Shown here: positions 38,505 through 49,515 of the stretch, one piece after another
How positions within the stretch are numbered: position 1 is the stretch's first letter
Layout of the letters: every line of letters begins with the position of its first letter
From: Nematostella vectensis
Lineage: Eukaryota; Cnidaria; Anthozoa; Actiniaria; Edwardsiidae
Assembly: GCF_932526225.1 (NCBI RefSeq)
Contig: NC_064042.1
Coordinates: 10,864,540-10,928,539, forward strand
DNA length: 64,000 bases
Reading direction: 5' to 3'
Notes under the pieces: generated by a model
What the model saw: only the letters and a program-made list of their open reading frames with translations
What the model was told of the DNA's origin: nothing
The model's database searches: none
Program-made: the position numbers and the translations under genes

Positions 38505-41500
38505 AGAACGCTGCCATGTCATTCAAGACCGTTTACATCTCACGAGTCCATGGCAATGACACTGATAGTTGCGGCGCCAGTCCCGACATGCCTTGCAGGA
38601 GATTGAGCAAAGGTTTCCAGCACCTCTCTCCTGGGGGAACCATCCACTTGGATGGCACTAATACAAAGTGGGACCCTTATGACTGTGGGTCTCGGGGACG
38701 TCTAGAAATCACGGTTGGGTTTACCATGATGAGTTACAACCACAAGGCCCATATCTCATGCAGTGGTGAAGGAATCCGGGTAAACCTGACAGTATTCCAA
38801 CAATACAACCATGTGAAGATGAGTGAACTTGTGTTCAAGAAAACGCGGCTCGTATTCCGTAACCCAAGTATTGTTATACAAGACTGCACGCTCACGCAAG
38901 CTACTATCGACATGCAGTTTGCACCAAGGCTGGCTCGAGATATAACACTTAATAGAGTAATCTTTGCTAATGCATCCCAATGTTTAAAAGTTGAAGTTCT
39001 CGGAAATTTTCCTGGAATTCAATCCAAGATTGTGCTGGAAGTGAAAAATGTACGATTCCAAAAAAATGCAGAGAGTTCACCCCTCACGTTGGCTCTTGTT
39101 CACGTATTTGGAAATACGTCCTTAATTTCTGTTTGGAGAAATGTCACAGTTCGTGGTAATAGTCTCCCTTTGTATCGTTGTAAAGTTCTCGCTTCTCATC
39201 AGACATATAGCTACATTGACCTTACAAGCAACATTATTGCATTTCTTCATGATCAAAGTATCTTCGACATAAATGCTTCCACAATCAACGACACATTCGA
39301 AAACATCTTCACCCAAGATAACGGATTTGCATTTCTCACCGCAACCGGAGACAGCATTTTTATGGAAATAAGTGCCTCATATTTCCAAAGACATACATTT
39401 TCATCCGCGAGCGGGATTTTGAATATTCCTGCCGGGAAATACATCAAACTGCGACTCCTCAACTCAACGTTTGATAACAACAGTGCAGGTTTAGGAGGAG
39501 TCCTCAGTATAAATGGAGGCAGCAACCGAAATGTTCATTTGTACATGAAGAACAACAGCATTTCAAAGTGCAGTGGCCACAACCAAGGCCTGGTTATTGT
39601 AGGAAGTAAGATAACGGGAGTAACTGATCTTGACGTCATCATTTTAGGGTTAATGGTTACAAGTAACTCCATGCATTCACATGGGAGCTGCGCGCTGTGT
39701 TTTTATGCCAACAGAAACATTCATGTTCTTATCAAGGGAACCACGCTTCAACACAATGAAGCAGCCGATTGGATACTTGGGGTTTATCACCTTGGTATAC
39801 ATAGAGGCAGTTTGGAAGCAAATATCACTGAAACGTCGTTCAGTGATAATCATGCAACGAGGGGGATCGCTTATATCAAGGCGTTTGATTCGAGAAAAAT
39901 GATTAGATTTATTCTCAGAATTAAATATTTAAAGATTTTGAGAAACTTCATGCGCGGCTCACTTAAAACAAACGCCTTTGAGTTGGACATCTCCCACTTG
40001 ACTTGTAACGAAACAGCATCCTACTGTCTTGTACTGAGTCGGAATATAACAGTACCACAAACTGTTTGGCGTGTTCACAATTCATACTTTGGAGGAAACG
40101 AACGATGCATTTTCGCATCTTTCCTGCATCAACCTCAATCATTTGATATTTCAGTGCGTAACACAACATTTGACAAGAACAACATTTCTGGGATCTACAT
40201 GTATTTTACTTATATATCACCCAGAAAAAACATCTCAACACGCGGTAATATTTTACTGGAGAATCTTTGGTTTGTTAGCAACAAGATTGAGGGATACAAC
40301 ACTTTATTAAGTGTTAGATTCAAATTCCCGTTTTTTAACGAAACCGTCGTAAATGTTACAATAAGAAAAGCGCTCTTCGAGAACAACGTTCGCTTAGAAA
40401 AGGGAGAAAGCGATAGATCAAGTTTGATATACTTCGATACACCAGACGACACTATCAAGGGGCCGGGAATGGAAATAAAAAACACCAAGGCACGTTTTGA
40501 TTGCCCAAAAGAGCACTTCGTTTACAAACTTTTCGTCAATGTTGAAAATGTCACATTTAAGGAAAATGTTGGCACATCTGCAATTTTTAGTGCAAAAAAT
40601 GGATTAACATCCTTCAAGAACTTCTTCTTCAAGGACAACAGCGTAAAAATACCTGAAGAAGGGGCTATGGTTTATCTCCAGGAAGGCACTGGTGGTCTCA
40701 AGATTTCCAATTCTGAATTTCTGCGAACAAAGAAACCCCCTTTTGCCCCAAGAGATAGCAACGATGCTGTCCCCTCCACGCCATTCCTTCGTGTTCTTTC
40801 AAATGGACCGTTTGAAGTATTTAGTTCACATTTCACTATTGACCTCTTTGAGACAAGAAGCACAGGTTTATATATATCGAAGGCAGGATTCGTTTATATT
40901 ACTAACTCGACCAAATTGACTTGCCCTGTAGGATGCTTTGCAAGACGCACGAACATTTTACAAGCATTTTACTCTGATAAACAATGCCGGTTTAATATTA
41001 CCAAATTTATCTACGAATGCGAATCATGTCCCAAGACGAAATACAGCATTGAGAGAGGAACATACTTTGGGACAAGTAAACACAAGTTCATGCCATGCAT
41101 ACCCTGTCCCTTCGGGGCGAGCTGCGTATATAACATCAAGAGTGAGAACGATTTCTGGGGTTTTGTGGCGTGTAACAGGACTCAAGGTCTTAACTTCACT
41201 CATTGCCCCGAGAAGTACTGCACAGCCCCAATGTACGCCACTAATGCGTCGGTTTATAATGGTTGCTATGGCAACCGTACTGGTTTGCTATGTGGGGCTT
41301 GCGCTGAGGGGTACACGGAAAGCCTGTTTGGTACGCAATGTCGCCGACACGAGGAGTGCAATGACGCGTGGTTCTGGGCTGTTGCCGGTTTGTACACGGC
41401 TATGCTAGCTGCCTACATACTCTACAAACCTCATTTAGTTTCTTTAATGATTAAGAAACTTCTGTGGTTCAAAGAAGACCTACAGATCCAAGGCGTGTCC

Positions 41501-42562
41501 CACGAGGGCGGGTATACCAAGATCGTGTTTTACTTCTATCAGATCGCAGATATCATCATGCTACAGCCATACACTGAAGTCTTCGGTCATACCAAACTAT
41601 TTTTTTTCAACATCATCTCCCTGTTTCTCTCACTCTTCAACTTCAAAATCAAAACGGTTGATAACGACTTCGGATGCCCTTTCGTAGGTCTCACACCGGT
41701 GACCAAGGAACTGTTCTCCTCGCTTGGTGTCTTCTTGACAATGTCCTTTCTCCTAGTGTTTTACGGGGCGGAGTACTTGTACTGTAGGATGAAGAAGCGA
41801 CCGAAGCCATTCTTGGCGGCGTATCTGGCTGCTGTAGTAGAGATCCTCTTGCTTGGTTACGAGCGGCTCGGTGAGACGTCCTTGAAGCTTCTGAGCTGCG
41901 TCCCACTCGTCGTCCACGGGGAGGAGCAGCTAAGACTGTTCCTTGACGCTCATATCAGGTGCTGGAACTGGTGGCAGTACCTTCTAATGGCGTACAACCT
42001 GACCTTCATAATCCCCTTGATATTCGTCCTGTTTTTTGGACCATTGAAGCTATACCGAAGGCAAATCTCCTCCAATATGTTCATCGCAGCATGTTGTTTT
42101 CCTCTGCCTGTTGGTTTTTTTTGTCTAGTATACTGCCTATTTATGTCTTTAAGGGGAACACAAAGGAATAGCAATGAGCTGAGCGAGAGTTACCGAGAAC
42201 GCGAGACTAGGGCAGCCGTTCTAGAAGTCGTGTGTGAGGCGTTCCGTAGCCCGGCAGGCTCTTCCAAGGGCGCGGTGTACTGGGAGAGCGTCCTCACAGC
42301 TCGTCGCTTCGTGTTCCTGTGCCTTGCTGCGTTTATCAAGTCACCTGCCAATCGTCTTGTCATCATCACCATCATCTGCGTCATCAACCTTATGCATACA
42401 CAAATAGTAGCGCCTTTTAAGGCGCGCAGAGCTAATCACCTGGCGGTGGCATTGCTGTTTGTGCATGTCGTGCTGGCGGTGGCTAACCTCAGTAAGGCGG
42501 TACTGATATCTGCGGGTGTACGTGAACGTGGCCCTATCAAGACCCTGATGGAGCATCTGTAG
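38505..42562 (+). CDS. Large beta-helix-like ectodomain protein with ~9 membrane helices
   Basis: One exon encodes 1,348 residues from the ATG at 38516; three more codons precede it after a TATAG acceptor. Residues 1-60 (V-Y-I-S-R-V-H-G-N-D...C-G...P-C-R-R-L) match the opening of DUF1565/pectin-lyase-like parallel beta-helix proteins. Residues to about 800 are repetitive N-x-S/T-rich strands of that type. Residues 805-945 are Cys-rich (C-x-x-C-P-F-G-A-x-C). About nine hydrophobic segments follow near residues 950-970, 1004-1020, 1031-1048, 1065-1089, 1099-1118, 1152-1176, 1188-1212, 1266-1300 and 1308-1331. It is probably a plasma-membrane protein with a large glycosylated exterior; function is unknown. 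The frame stops at a TAG but remains open for 73 more codons. Confidence 0.85.
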
Positions 42563-42784
42563 ATGACACAAGCGATCTTGCTAAGCGCACTTCCCACACT
42601 CTTGCTTCTCCTGTCTGCACTCGCGGTCATCTCGCAGATAATCCGGCTTGTACTGATGATCGCGAGGATTCTCATTAACACATCGAAAACCCGAATATTG
42701 TGTCTGAATGAGGATGAGAAGTACAAGCCTCTGTTGCCATCCGCTGAGCGATACGAATGTTCCGGAGAGGAAAACTGCCAGTAA
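42563..42784 (+). CDS. In-frame continuation after the TAG: extra membrane helix and tail
   Basis: Directly after the TAG at 42560-42562 the same frame continues for 73 codons to a TAA. It encodes a long hydrophobic helix (L-L-S-A-L-P-T-L-L-L-L-L-S-A-L-A-V-I) followed by a basic stretch and a short polar tail, as expected of the end of a multi-pass protein. It may be a lost C-terminus behind a nonsense mutation or sequence error, or a readthrough extension; an independent 73-aa protein is less likely. AATAAA at 42921-42926 is a plausible poly(A) signal. Confidence 0.55.
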   Translation: MTQAILLSALPTLLLLLSALAVISQIIRLVLMIARILINTSKTRILCLNEDEKYKPLLPSAERYECSGEENCQ

Positions 42785-45034
42785 CCAGTAATAAGGTCAA
42801 CGCAACACAAAAGTTGCTTACCAGAAACTCAAACTGTTGTTGTTGTATCAGTAATATTGTTATGTTATCGTATATTATGTACTGTAAAGTCATCGTTAAC
42901 AAGAGGAACACTTACGCAATAATAAAAAAGTATTTAGGAAGTATAAAAGCAACTTGAAATATTCTGGTTCACTTTAACCAAGTATAATGAGTAGAAAAGA
43001 ACTAATTTCCCGTGATGTAGTGATGTAGGATCTAGTTGACTCACGATAATGTAGTATTCCAAGGTTTGTTTAAATTGGTTTTCATCCGTTTTTTTTAGAT
43101 AAACAAAAGTATTGTATCTATTGAAAATATGAAACATAAAACATAAATATTGTCTCCATTAAAAAAAAATGATTCTATCCTTACTACTCAGCGCCATTCC
43201 ACACAAAGTCTCGATGCTCAAACTGGAAACAAATTGTCCATGGAAAGTTTTGTTTCGCAGCCGGCAGATTTAAAAAAAAAATGATGATGAATGCGGACGG
43301 CCATAACAACGAGACCTACAAAAACCGTCCATGATTAACACTTAATCCTTAGCTGTTGGCAATGAAGTTGTTGACTTCGCCATATACTGGCCGATCTTTG
43401 CTAGAACTAGAAATACATACATTACTTAAAGTATTCCTAAGATGCCCGGACTTCATAGCAATTTCGAAAAGTGGCTTTTTGGCTCAAATCAAAATTAATA
43501 CCCATGAGCAAAGTCTCAGACGAAATTCTTGTGGTACAAGTACAAGTAAAGGCTTCGATAAAACTCACTTGAATGTTTGAATTTTCCAAACTAGAAGATT
43601 ATAAGTATTTTGGCCCCTAAAACGTTCGGGTCTTTAGGAGAACAATTTCCAGGCAGATTTTCAAACTAAACTCTGATAGCACAGGTTTGTGGTGGTAGTA
43701 GGATTTAATTCCTGGTAGACACACCCTTTCACATGGGGAACAATTTCTCCATCGGCCTGGTCGCTTTACTTGTAGTACCCCCTGTTCCCTCATCCACGTT
43801 ACCAGGCCTGGTTGCTGTCCGCTTCCAAGGACACAGAGAGCCGTAATGTGCGGTGTGTTGCTCAGGATCCTGTTGAGACTGTTATAATTCAGGTCGTATT
43901 TGTTTGTTCTCGCAACTTGGGCCGCCCCCATGACTGGAGTTGTTTCTTATTGCTTGGAGCTGTAGACTGTTGCCATCCCTTGTAGCGACTCCTAAGGCTT
44001 CATAACCCAGGTATCCATTTATATCTTATAGTGTGCATATGGCGGTGTGTCATTTGGCGTTAGTGCTCGTATTGTGTTAGGTTGGGGCGTGTTAGTGCCT
44101 AATATGGTGGCTTGTGGAAGGATTGGGGTATGTTGTTTCTAAAGAAGCGACCTCGTGTTGTTCAACTTCTGGTATTTCGTGTTAATATTTAAAAAAAAAA
44201 CTTATAAAAACTTTTAAAATAATAGTAGTAGGGGCGTGGCTGTGACCCCTTCAATAATTCGAGGTCTGCTGTTGGCAATGCTTGCTTAGGGATGGAAATT
44301 GCACCCGTATTTGTCTAAGAATTTCCATTTTACGACTAGAAATTTTACGTTACGCGTAGTTTTTCGATTGAGATTTTGTCAAGCTTAAAATCAAATCAAA
44401 CACCCCTACAATTTTCAATCATACTTATTGATTGGATCTGAAACCAGCACTTGTCTGCTCATTTTGCAAAACTTTTTTTCACGTGCAAATGATATTTCTT
44501 CCCATTTTATATATGTCCAAAATATGGCTAAATTATTTTGAAATACGGCTAAAATTATTGAATCTAGGCGATCACAGGGTGGCTTGCGATATAATCGCAA
44601 ACGACTGGCGGCCACCTTGTGTGTTCATACGGAGAGCAGACTAAAAATCATTGCGTTTCATACAATGTCGCGTACTGTAGCGTAACCATAATTCTAACAA
44701 TAATTCTAATGTCTAACGTCAGGTTTAAAGCATATCTCCATCAAAATATTTTCAGTATATTATATTAAGTGCGCCCTAAAAACGAAAGATTTTAGCTAAG
44801 GATCCAAAAACCGGGAGTTCGTTAGGTAAGCAAAAATTTTATAATACCTATCTGTCTAAAAATACTAGGTGGCTGATAGGTTTTCATTGCATTTCTAGTT
44901 TTATCGAGTGCTTCAATTTTAATTTGCAGCTTTTTTCTGGGCTTCTTTGTAAACCCCGCCGGGAGTTTAGTTGCATGCCGTTTGCATTTGTCGTCTCTTT
45001 AGAATTTGTAAAAACAAAAAATTCATAAACATAC
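42785..45034. other. 3' flank and gene-poor stretch
   Basis: After the poly(A) signal at 42921 the sequence is AT-rich. A 104-codon minus frame at 43617-43931 has no recognisable domain and no convincing splice context. Confidence 0.4.
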
Positions 45035-45124
45035 CTTGACACATTCATTGATGGTGCGTACGACCTCACTCCAATCTGAGGCCGTACCAAAAAGCGATTC
45101 CGGGGGTGGCCTCTTATTGTCCAT
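45035..45124 (-). CDS. Putative isolated coding exon
   Basis: ATG at 45124-45122 opens 30 codons (M-D-N-K-R-P-P-P-E-S-L-F-G-T-A-S-D-W) that end exactly at AAG|GTATGT, a good donor. The composition looks coding, but I found no partner exon downstream on the minus strand and do not recognise the protein. It may be a relic of a repeat-borne gene. Confidence 0.25.
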
Positions 45125-45215
45125 GAGTTAGGCCAAATGTTCTATCAGCTTTGCCATAGCCGACGGCTTGGTATATTCGGCCTTGCTGACAATGGCTAAG
45201 GATAGCTTGAAGGTT

Positions 45216-45465
45216 CTCAACCCGCTGTAACGGGTTGACAGAACCCGAATGTGAATCGCGTGACATAAGTATAGCGTGACATATCATTACACCTGCTACA
45301 GCAGGTTAGCTTCTAACCGGTTGGTCAACCCGCTTCCGCGGCTTGGGGACCATAGTATACTATAGGAGCTTGTTAGTTCTCAACCCGCTGTAACGGGTTG
45401 ACCATCAACCTGCTACAGTGGGTTGGCTTCTAACCGGTTGGTCAAACCGCTACAGCGGCTTGCTT
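45216..45465. repeat. Two-copy array of short hairpins
   Basis: Each copy (45216-45345 and 45376-45465) carries three foldbacks in order: CAACCCG-loop-CGGGTTG, ACCTGCTACAGCAGGT-type, and TTCTAACCGGTTGGTCAA followed by CCGCT..AGCGGCTTG. The same pyrimidine-purine core, with small stem-preserving changes, recurs in all the stems. Confidence 0.75.
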
Positions 45466-45655
45466 TTTTGCCATTTTTGTGGTGCCTAGCTCCTCTGCAG
45501 GTATCTCGAGTGTTTTTGTACTTTCTCAGTATTTTTATGAATTGCGCTTCCTGTGGTACTGTTCATGGAAGTGAGGGGACTGAGGGCGAGTTGAACCGGA
45601 AGCTGGAAGAGGAAAGAGAGACAAAAGAGATGAGATGAGTCACGGTCTCTCCCTT

Positions 45656-45730
45656 ACCCTGGGTACCACAGGCTCCGAGCTTCGCGGCGACAACGATTTG
45701 TGCGGTGAACGAGCCCCTGGTACCCAGGGT
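45656..45730. repeat. 75-bp inverted repeat with 20-bp arms
   Basis: ACCCTGGGTACCACAGGCTC at the left is inverted at the right with two changes (CAGGGG instead of CACAGG region), around a loop of about 35 bp. It is probably a solo foldback or the core of a MITE. Confidence 0.7.
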
Positions 45731-46932
45731 CTCCCATCCCAGTCCCCCGGTCTCCCTTAATCACGCCACAGCCTAAATCGCTTTTGCCCAATAAAAGGTC
45801 CAAAACACTCCAGACGCCTGCGGAGGAAGCTAGTTTCTTCTTATAATTTTATCTTTGATATTTTGCGTCTGAGACACGGGCACAAATTCGAGTGGGGGGC
45901 GTTGAAAGATGAACGCTTAATTGAGCATTTACTGTATTTCCCTACAGAATGTGATTGTACATCTCAGTTGAGTGTATTTTTTAACGGTACTAATCGTTCA
46001 TCACATAGCGCAGAAGCTTTAATCTACTTCTTTTCATTTCTTACCTCTCTTACACATCTTTGAAAATGGTCTTTTAAAGACCAGCACCAACCCACACACT
46101 ATCAAAACGAAGGCAACGACACCGACTACCCAGGTTACTCAGGTCCTTTTTTGATGCGGATTTAATGGTAGATACTGGAACTAGAAGAACGCTTATTTTT
46201 TAGATTAGGTTAAATTAAACGGACATCCTAATATTATTACTGTCACACAATAAAAGTAATAGCAGAACAGTCGCGGCATGTGCGTGCGTCCGCGGGTGCG
46301 TCCTGGTCGCGATGTCTTCGGGCGTCTGTAAAAACGTCCGTGGGTGCATAACAGTCGCGGCGGCGTTTGCGGGTATAGCTCTCGGTGACGTTCTCAAGTG
46401 TCCAGGAAAGGAACACTTGGGTGGCATGTCAGGATTACGAGCAACAGTGACAAACAAAAGCAATATACATTTTTAAAAGACTTTGTGATAAAGAAAAATA
46501 AATGTTTGACGATTTCCAATGCCGAACTACCAAACTAGGAAGAATAATAAACCAAAAACAGTTACGGATAACGCATGTAAATAAGAGTAGAATGTAGAAT
46601 GTCATTCCGCGCGCAGGTGGTAACATCCATCCTTAAAGGTTGAAATATTGAATTATATAAACCATAGAGTGTAATGCTATACTTATACAACGCCTCCCCT
46701 ATCCTGGGATATCTGTATCTTATTAAAAAAACGTGATTTGATCCGGCACCGAAATATAAGTCATACAATACGAGTCGAGGAAAAAAGCTCGATACACGAA
46801 GCTCTTATGAAATATATTATTGGAAAGCTTCTCGTTTTTTTTTAACAAAAAATAAAAAACAAAAAGGTTGCGCTTGACGTTGAGGTGTGGTAGAACTAGA
46901 CTTTTTTGTATGGAAGGAAAAATCACTAACCT
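45731..46932. other. Gene-poor stretch
   Basis: No recognisable gene. The 46260-46400 part is GC-rich with repeated CGTCCGTGGGTGC/GTCGCGG-like phrases; the remainder is AT-rich. Confidence 0.35.
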
Positions 46933-47213
46933 TTCTCTCTGATGACATACTTCTGAATATCTTTGCCCATAATGTACGTCTCTCCAAAAGATGCCACCTC
47001 AATCATCAAGATCTGCGCGTTACCCTCATTATGAATGGATCTGACCCGGGGGGAGTTATTCGTGAGAATAACCCTGTCGCTACCACGCGTCCACCAGTAC
47101 TTAGCTGGTGGTTCTGATCTTGCCGAGCAGCGGATGGACGATTGCCGACCTCTTCTGTGATGTTCGTGTCTTTGGGCTTGTCGGTGGTGATTGCTGGCGG
47201 AACTAGAGTCATC
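46933..47213 (-). pseudogene. Immunoglobulin-domain exon with a one-base frameshift
   Basis: Read on the minus strand from a CTCTAG acceptor near 47214 to a G|GTTAGT donor at 46933. The first part (V-P-P-A-I-T-T-D-K-P-K-D) is in one frame and looks like the start of an Ig strand A. The continuation (I-R-C-S-A-R-S-E-P-P-A-K-Y-W-W) is in another frame and carries the Cys and Trp of an Ig core. The switch lies around 47125-47145. The distal Cys of the fold is not seen. It is probably an orphan, decayed exon, or a sequence error in a live gene. Confidence 0.5.
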
Positions 47214-47589
47214 ATGGAAAGAGTTATCGGAAAGAGTCACCATGGAATGAGTTATCGGAAAGAGTCACCATGGATGACCTGTGATCCGTATTCTTTTGGT
47301 AGGTCCCTGCCCTTTCTCATTCTTGGGGATGCATGACCACTTAGCGTCTTCATCTACATAATTCACTGAGCTGATGACATTTCCACCTGGCCCATGAACA
47401 GTGGAGGAAAAATAAAATATCTATTGCGTGACGGATAAATGTGTTCTCTTTCATTTCTGATATATCTATACACATGGCCTGACTGCTTCTAGAAGTATAC
47501 GATTCTGTTGATCTTCAGGGTTCCAAAGTCAATTCTTCTAGCGTGTTTTCTTGCAAACTGATTGACCACTTGATCCAGGTAGGTGTCGT

Positions 47590-48005
47590 AGTGACAATGG
47601 ATTAGGGCTAATGCCTATAGCCCCTCTTGACCCATGCACCATCTGTTTGTAATCTTTGTTTATCGAGGGTAGCATATTTAACCGAATATACAGTTTTCTA
47701 ACATATGGCCCTCGGTTAGTAAGCACTGTCACTGGGGGTGGTCACTGCCAGAGGGTTTATTGCGTCCCCAGTGGTTCTTTTACGTCCCTTCGGTTCAGGT
47801 TAATGTAGTGCAGCTTGAAGAGACGGGACCTCCGGTTTAGTGTCCTTATCCGAGAAGACTGGAAACACGGGAGAATAACTTCAACTCACCTGTGACAAAT
47901 TCGATTCAAGGCAGGAACCCGGAAAAATCCCCAGTTTGAACCAGGATTAGAACCTGGGCCACAGCGGTGAGAGGCCGACGCGCTAACACACTAGGCCACC
48001 CGTGC
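47590..48005 (-). mobile_element. tRNA-derived SINE
   Basis: From 48005 on the minus strand there is a tRNA-like head with A box TGGCCTAGTGTG (47998-47987) and B box GGTTCTAATCC (47954-47944). A body of about 340 bp follows, including GGATAAGGACACTAAACCGG. The tRNA arms no longer pair fully and the body is attached, so this is a SINE, not a tRNA gene. The left boundary is approximate. Confidence 0.72.
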
Positions 48006-48329
48006 TTCCACTGTTGTACGTGTGGAGGCGTCGAAGTGCACTCGCGCTTCTCTTGTACTCGCAGCTTGGAGCTGGTATAGTGCAACAGATCTGTAGCAGC
48101 GTGGACATATTAGGGAACATGTCCCTTTCACACTGCTTTAGAGCTTGGACTGTGGTACTTGGTCTGTCATTGCACTGTTTAGCGTCGTATCTAGAAAAAA
48201 ATACAGCAGGAAGCCAAAGATATTTTTATTGAAACAATCAATTTTGTAGCTAGCAATTAATTTGGCTTGTTATTAGATTGGACAAATAAATTTTCAATAA
48301 AGTTACTATAGGTTTTACTATTAGTGTTA

Positions 48330-49515
48330 CAATAACCTTATATTGAATCGGACCAATTCTTGGTGCAAGAGTTCCGGAGAGGGGAGATCATCTTTGTTTG
48401 TATCGAGGATGGCCTCGGCCTCTTCGTCTGGAAACTTCTCACATAGAATGGATGGGACAAAGCAATGGAGCCTCGAGGCAAGTACTGATAGAACTACACG
48501 AACAACGTCAGCTATCAACTATCAAAAATATCCACTGATTACTGCGTATTTCTCGCCAACAGTTTAATTACCTGAGAATTGCTCTTAACGTTCCGACTTG
48601 ATGTGGTTCATGAAGGGGATTGCTACATTACGCATATAATGCTCCAACAAGACGCGGTATCGATGGATCAGTATTTGCGATGTCAGCTATTCGCACAGCG
48701 TGGGTGTATATATTGGAGAACGTCTTATCCATCTTTAATGACAACACCTCATAGGTCTCCTTCACTTGTAGGATCTTGAAAATACAAACAAAAGATTAAA
48801 ATCGAAGCAGACACTTGGCAGAAACAAAAATGATGACTACCTCTTGATAGGCTTTAACAATGTCTACAGCTCTGCCTTGCAACTTCACAGTTATTCCCGC
48901 TAAGTGTGATAGGAACTCGTAGAGTACGAGGAAGGGGACAATGAAGTCGAAGGAGGTCAGACTTGCCAGCGAAAAGGCAGCGTCGTCCTTGCTCCTCCTG
49001 TCCCATGATGCAAGTTGGCACTCCTCATCCACAAGTTTGCTATTAGCTCCAAAGAGGGGATTATAAAGGTAAATGACTGGTAGAAATGTGTGTATGCGTG
49101 TGGCAGGCCGCCCCGACACATATCCACAAGAGCCTTGCGGCGATCCGCGTCAGCTATCGCCTTTGTGATAACAGAGTTAAGAAGACCTATGGATTGAAAA
49201 GTGCCAAAATTATTTATTTATTTATCAAAATTAGGTTTGAGGGTTTTTTAGATCTCCTTTACCTTTTCGTTTTGGACTTCCTAAGAAGAACAGACTGCAT
49301 TGCTTCAGTTTATCGATTGCATTTCTAATGCTTTGTTGGTGACAGTTTGGGCGATAACCAAGTTAAGGCAATGTCCACTGCAGTGCACATAAACTGCTTT
49401 GGGCGCTACGTTCTTGACTTTGCGCTGGACTCCAACGTTGTCGCTGTTATGATGATATATAACAAAGAAAAAAAAAATGTTGGGTGAAGGCTTGGAAAAG
49501 TCGAAGAGAAGCACA
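48330..49515 (-). pseudogene. Decayed hAT-type transposase (DUF4371/ZMYM1-like)
   Basis: Fragments in several minus frames line up in the order of ZMYM1/DUF4371-hAT proteins: A-P-K-A-V-Y-V-H-C-S-G-H-C-L-N-L (about 49400), S-P-K-R-K-G (about 49270), A-F-S-L-A-S-L-T-S-F-D-F-I-V...L-Q-G-R-A-V-D-I-V-K-A-Y (48990-48840), F-S-N-I-Y-T-H-A-V-R-I-A (about 48710) and D-D-L-P-S-P-E-L-L (about 48370). Frameshifts and stops separate them and the N-terminal part is missing, so it cannot encode an active transposase. Terminal repeats were not found. Confidence 0.8.

Noticed and set aside
42563..42784. Independent 73-aa gene
   Set aside because: It starts exactly after the upstream stop in the same frame with no leader of its own; an interrupted or read-through C-terminus is simpler.
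43617..43931. 104-codon minus-strand gene
   Set aside because: No recognisable domain, no good splice context, and a composition unlike neighbouring exons.
47940..48005. Functional tRNA gene on the minus strand
   Set aside because: A and B boxes are present, but arms do not pair and a SINE body follows.
48330..49515. Live ZMYM1-like host gene
   Set aside because: Conserved pieces fall in several frames with stops between them and the N-terminal half is missing.
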